13,807 nt of DNA from an uncultured beta proteobacterium (GTDB taxonomy: Bacteria; Pseudomonadota; Gammaproteobacteria; Burkholderiales; Rhodocyclaceae). Below are positions 13,199 through 13,807 of this stretch, one piece after another. Within the stretch, counting starts at the first letter, position 1. Each line of letters begins with the position of its first letter. Both the position numbers and the translations under genes were made by a program. Location: contig CAIZKA010000254.1 in NCBI GenBank assembly GCA_903933395.1, positions 1-13,807 of the forward strand. The letters run 5' to 3'. Below the pieces are notes generated by a model. That model searched no databases and was not told where the DNA came from. It worked only from the letters and a program-made list of their open reading frames with translations.

Positions 13199-13807
13199 AT
13201 GGATTATCAGGAACTCATTTTCGACCCGCAGGTAATCCGCCGTTTCGATGTCAACGGCCCGCGCTACACATCCTATCCAACCGCCGACCGCTTCGTCGAG
13301 GCCTTCGGCGCCGACGATTACATCCGCTGGCTGGGCAAGCGGACGGTGGGCGGTATAGGACGCCCTCTTTCATTATACGTCCACATCCCTTTCTGCAATA
13401 CGATCTGCTACTACTGCGCCTGCAACAAGATCATCACCAAGGATCACGGCCGTTCCGCCAAGTACATCAAGTATTTGGGGAAGGAAATCGCCATGCAGGA
13501 AGCGGCGCTGGACGGCAGCCGCGATGTGGTCCAGTTGCACTTCGGCGGCGGTACGCCGACCTTCCTCGCGCACGACGAAATGCAGCGCCTGATGGACATC
13601 ATCCGCAAGCACTTCCGCTTGTTGCCAGGCGGCGAGTACTCGATCGAGGTCGATCCGCGCAAGGTCGGCCGCGACAATGTCAGGCAGCTCGCCGACCTCG
13701 GCTTCAACCGCATGAGCGTCGGCGTGCAGGACTTCGCGCCGGATGTGCAGGTGGCCGTGAATCGCGTGCAAAGCCTCGAGGAAACCAAACTGGTCATCGA
13801 TTCAGCG
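13199..13807 (+). CDS. hemN: Oxygen-independent coproporphyrinogen III oxidase (HemN), 5' part only
   Basis: This is a radical SAM enzyme that decarboxylates coproporphyrinogen III to protoporphyrinogen IX without oxygen, the anaerobic step of heme synthesis in the cytoplasm. 203 codons are visible and the frame is open at the window edge; full HemN is about 455-460 residues. The N-terminal substrate-region pattern GPRYTSYPTADRF is followed by LYVHIPFC and the cluster motif C66-x3-C70-x2-C73-x-C75. The extra fourth cysteine is characteristic of true HemN. Next come the SAM-binding HFGGGTP and the SIEVDPR strand. I chose the ATG at 13199; the ATG at 13164 is out of frame. No clear Shine-Dalgarno precedes it. 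It is divergent from fnr across an FNR-type box, which fits induction at low oxygen, where the cbb3 oxidase and NO proteins need heme. Confidence 0.96.
   Translation, partial: MDYQELIFDPQVIRRFDVNGPRYTSYPTADRFVEAFGADDYIRWLGKRTVGGIGRPLSLYVHIPFCNTICYYCACNKIITKDHGRSAKYIKYLGKEIAMQEAALDGSRDVVQLHFGGGTPTFLAHDEMQRLMDIIRKHFRLLPGGEYSIEVDPRKVGRDNVRQLADLGFNRMSVGVQDFAPDVQVAVNRVQSLEETKLVIDSA

Noticed and set aside
1..13807. Mobile elements, CRISPR arrays, tRNA or rRNA genes
   Set aside because: No transposase or integrase motifs, regularly spaced repeats, or tRNA/rRNA-like sequences were recognised. Gene order and base composition look uniform and chromosomal.

Overview
The window looks like a chromosomal stretch from a GC-rich betaproteobacterium, most likely of the Rhodocyclales (Azonexus, Dechloromonas or Accumulibacter-like). 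I infer this from protein character and gene content: a cbb3 oxidase cluster with betaproteobacterial small proteins, class I PHA synthase, a Dnr-type regulator, NnrS with a SirB2-like protein, and FNR next to HemN. Genus assignment is uncertain. Almost every gene belongs to a programme for life at low oxygen and under nitrosative stress.

Layout. (1) 1-4833, plus strand: the 3' part of ccoN, then ccoO, ccoQ, ccoP, a terminator-like hairpin, ccoG, ccoH (fixH), a 46-residue DUF3149-like protein and a 90-residue membrane protein. This is a high-affinity cbb3 cytochrome c oxidase with assembly genes. ccoI and ccoS do not follow ccoH. (2) 4853-5929, minus strand: a universal stress protein gene followed by a 202-residue hemerythrin-like gene. 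(3) 6092-7825, plus: class I PHA synthase, transcribed divergently from the stress gene across an FNR-type box. (4) 7984-9955, plus: a 143-residue hemerythrin, a DUF2249 protein and a large polytopic membrane protein, preceded by a perfectly symmetrical FNR/DNR-type box. (5) 9918-10610, minus: a Dnr-like CRP/FNR regulator without the FNR cysteine cluster, divergent from nnrS (10709-11923) and a SirB2-like gene (11928-12317). (6) 12314-13072, minus: FNR itself with its cluster cysteines, divergent from hemN (13199 to window end) across a third FNR-type box.

How the genes could work together. FNR (oxygen) and the Dnr-like protein (probably NO) share the same recognition-helix residues and could both read the three boxes. 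Targets would include the stress protein with hemerythrin, possibly phaC, the hemerythrin-DUF2249-membrane protein operon, fnr itself and oxygen-independent heme synthesis (hemN). The heme made by HemN could supply the cbb3 oxidase, NnrS and other membrane heme proteins. The most promising poorly described system is the hemerythrin-DUF2249-membrane protein operon next to dnr and nnrS. I saw no tRNA, rRNA, CRISPR array, insertion sequence or attachment site. No gene-free stretch exceeds about 165 bases.
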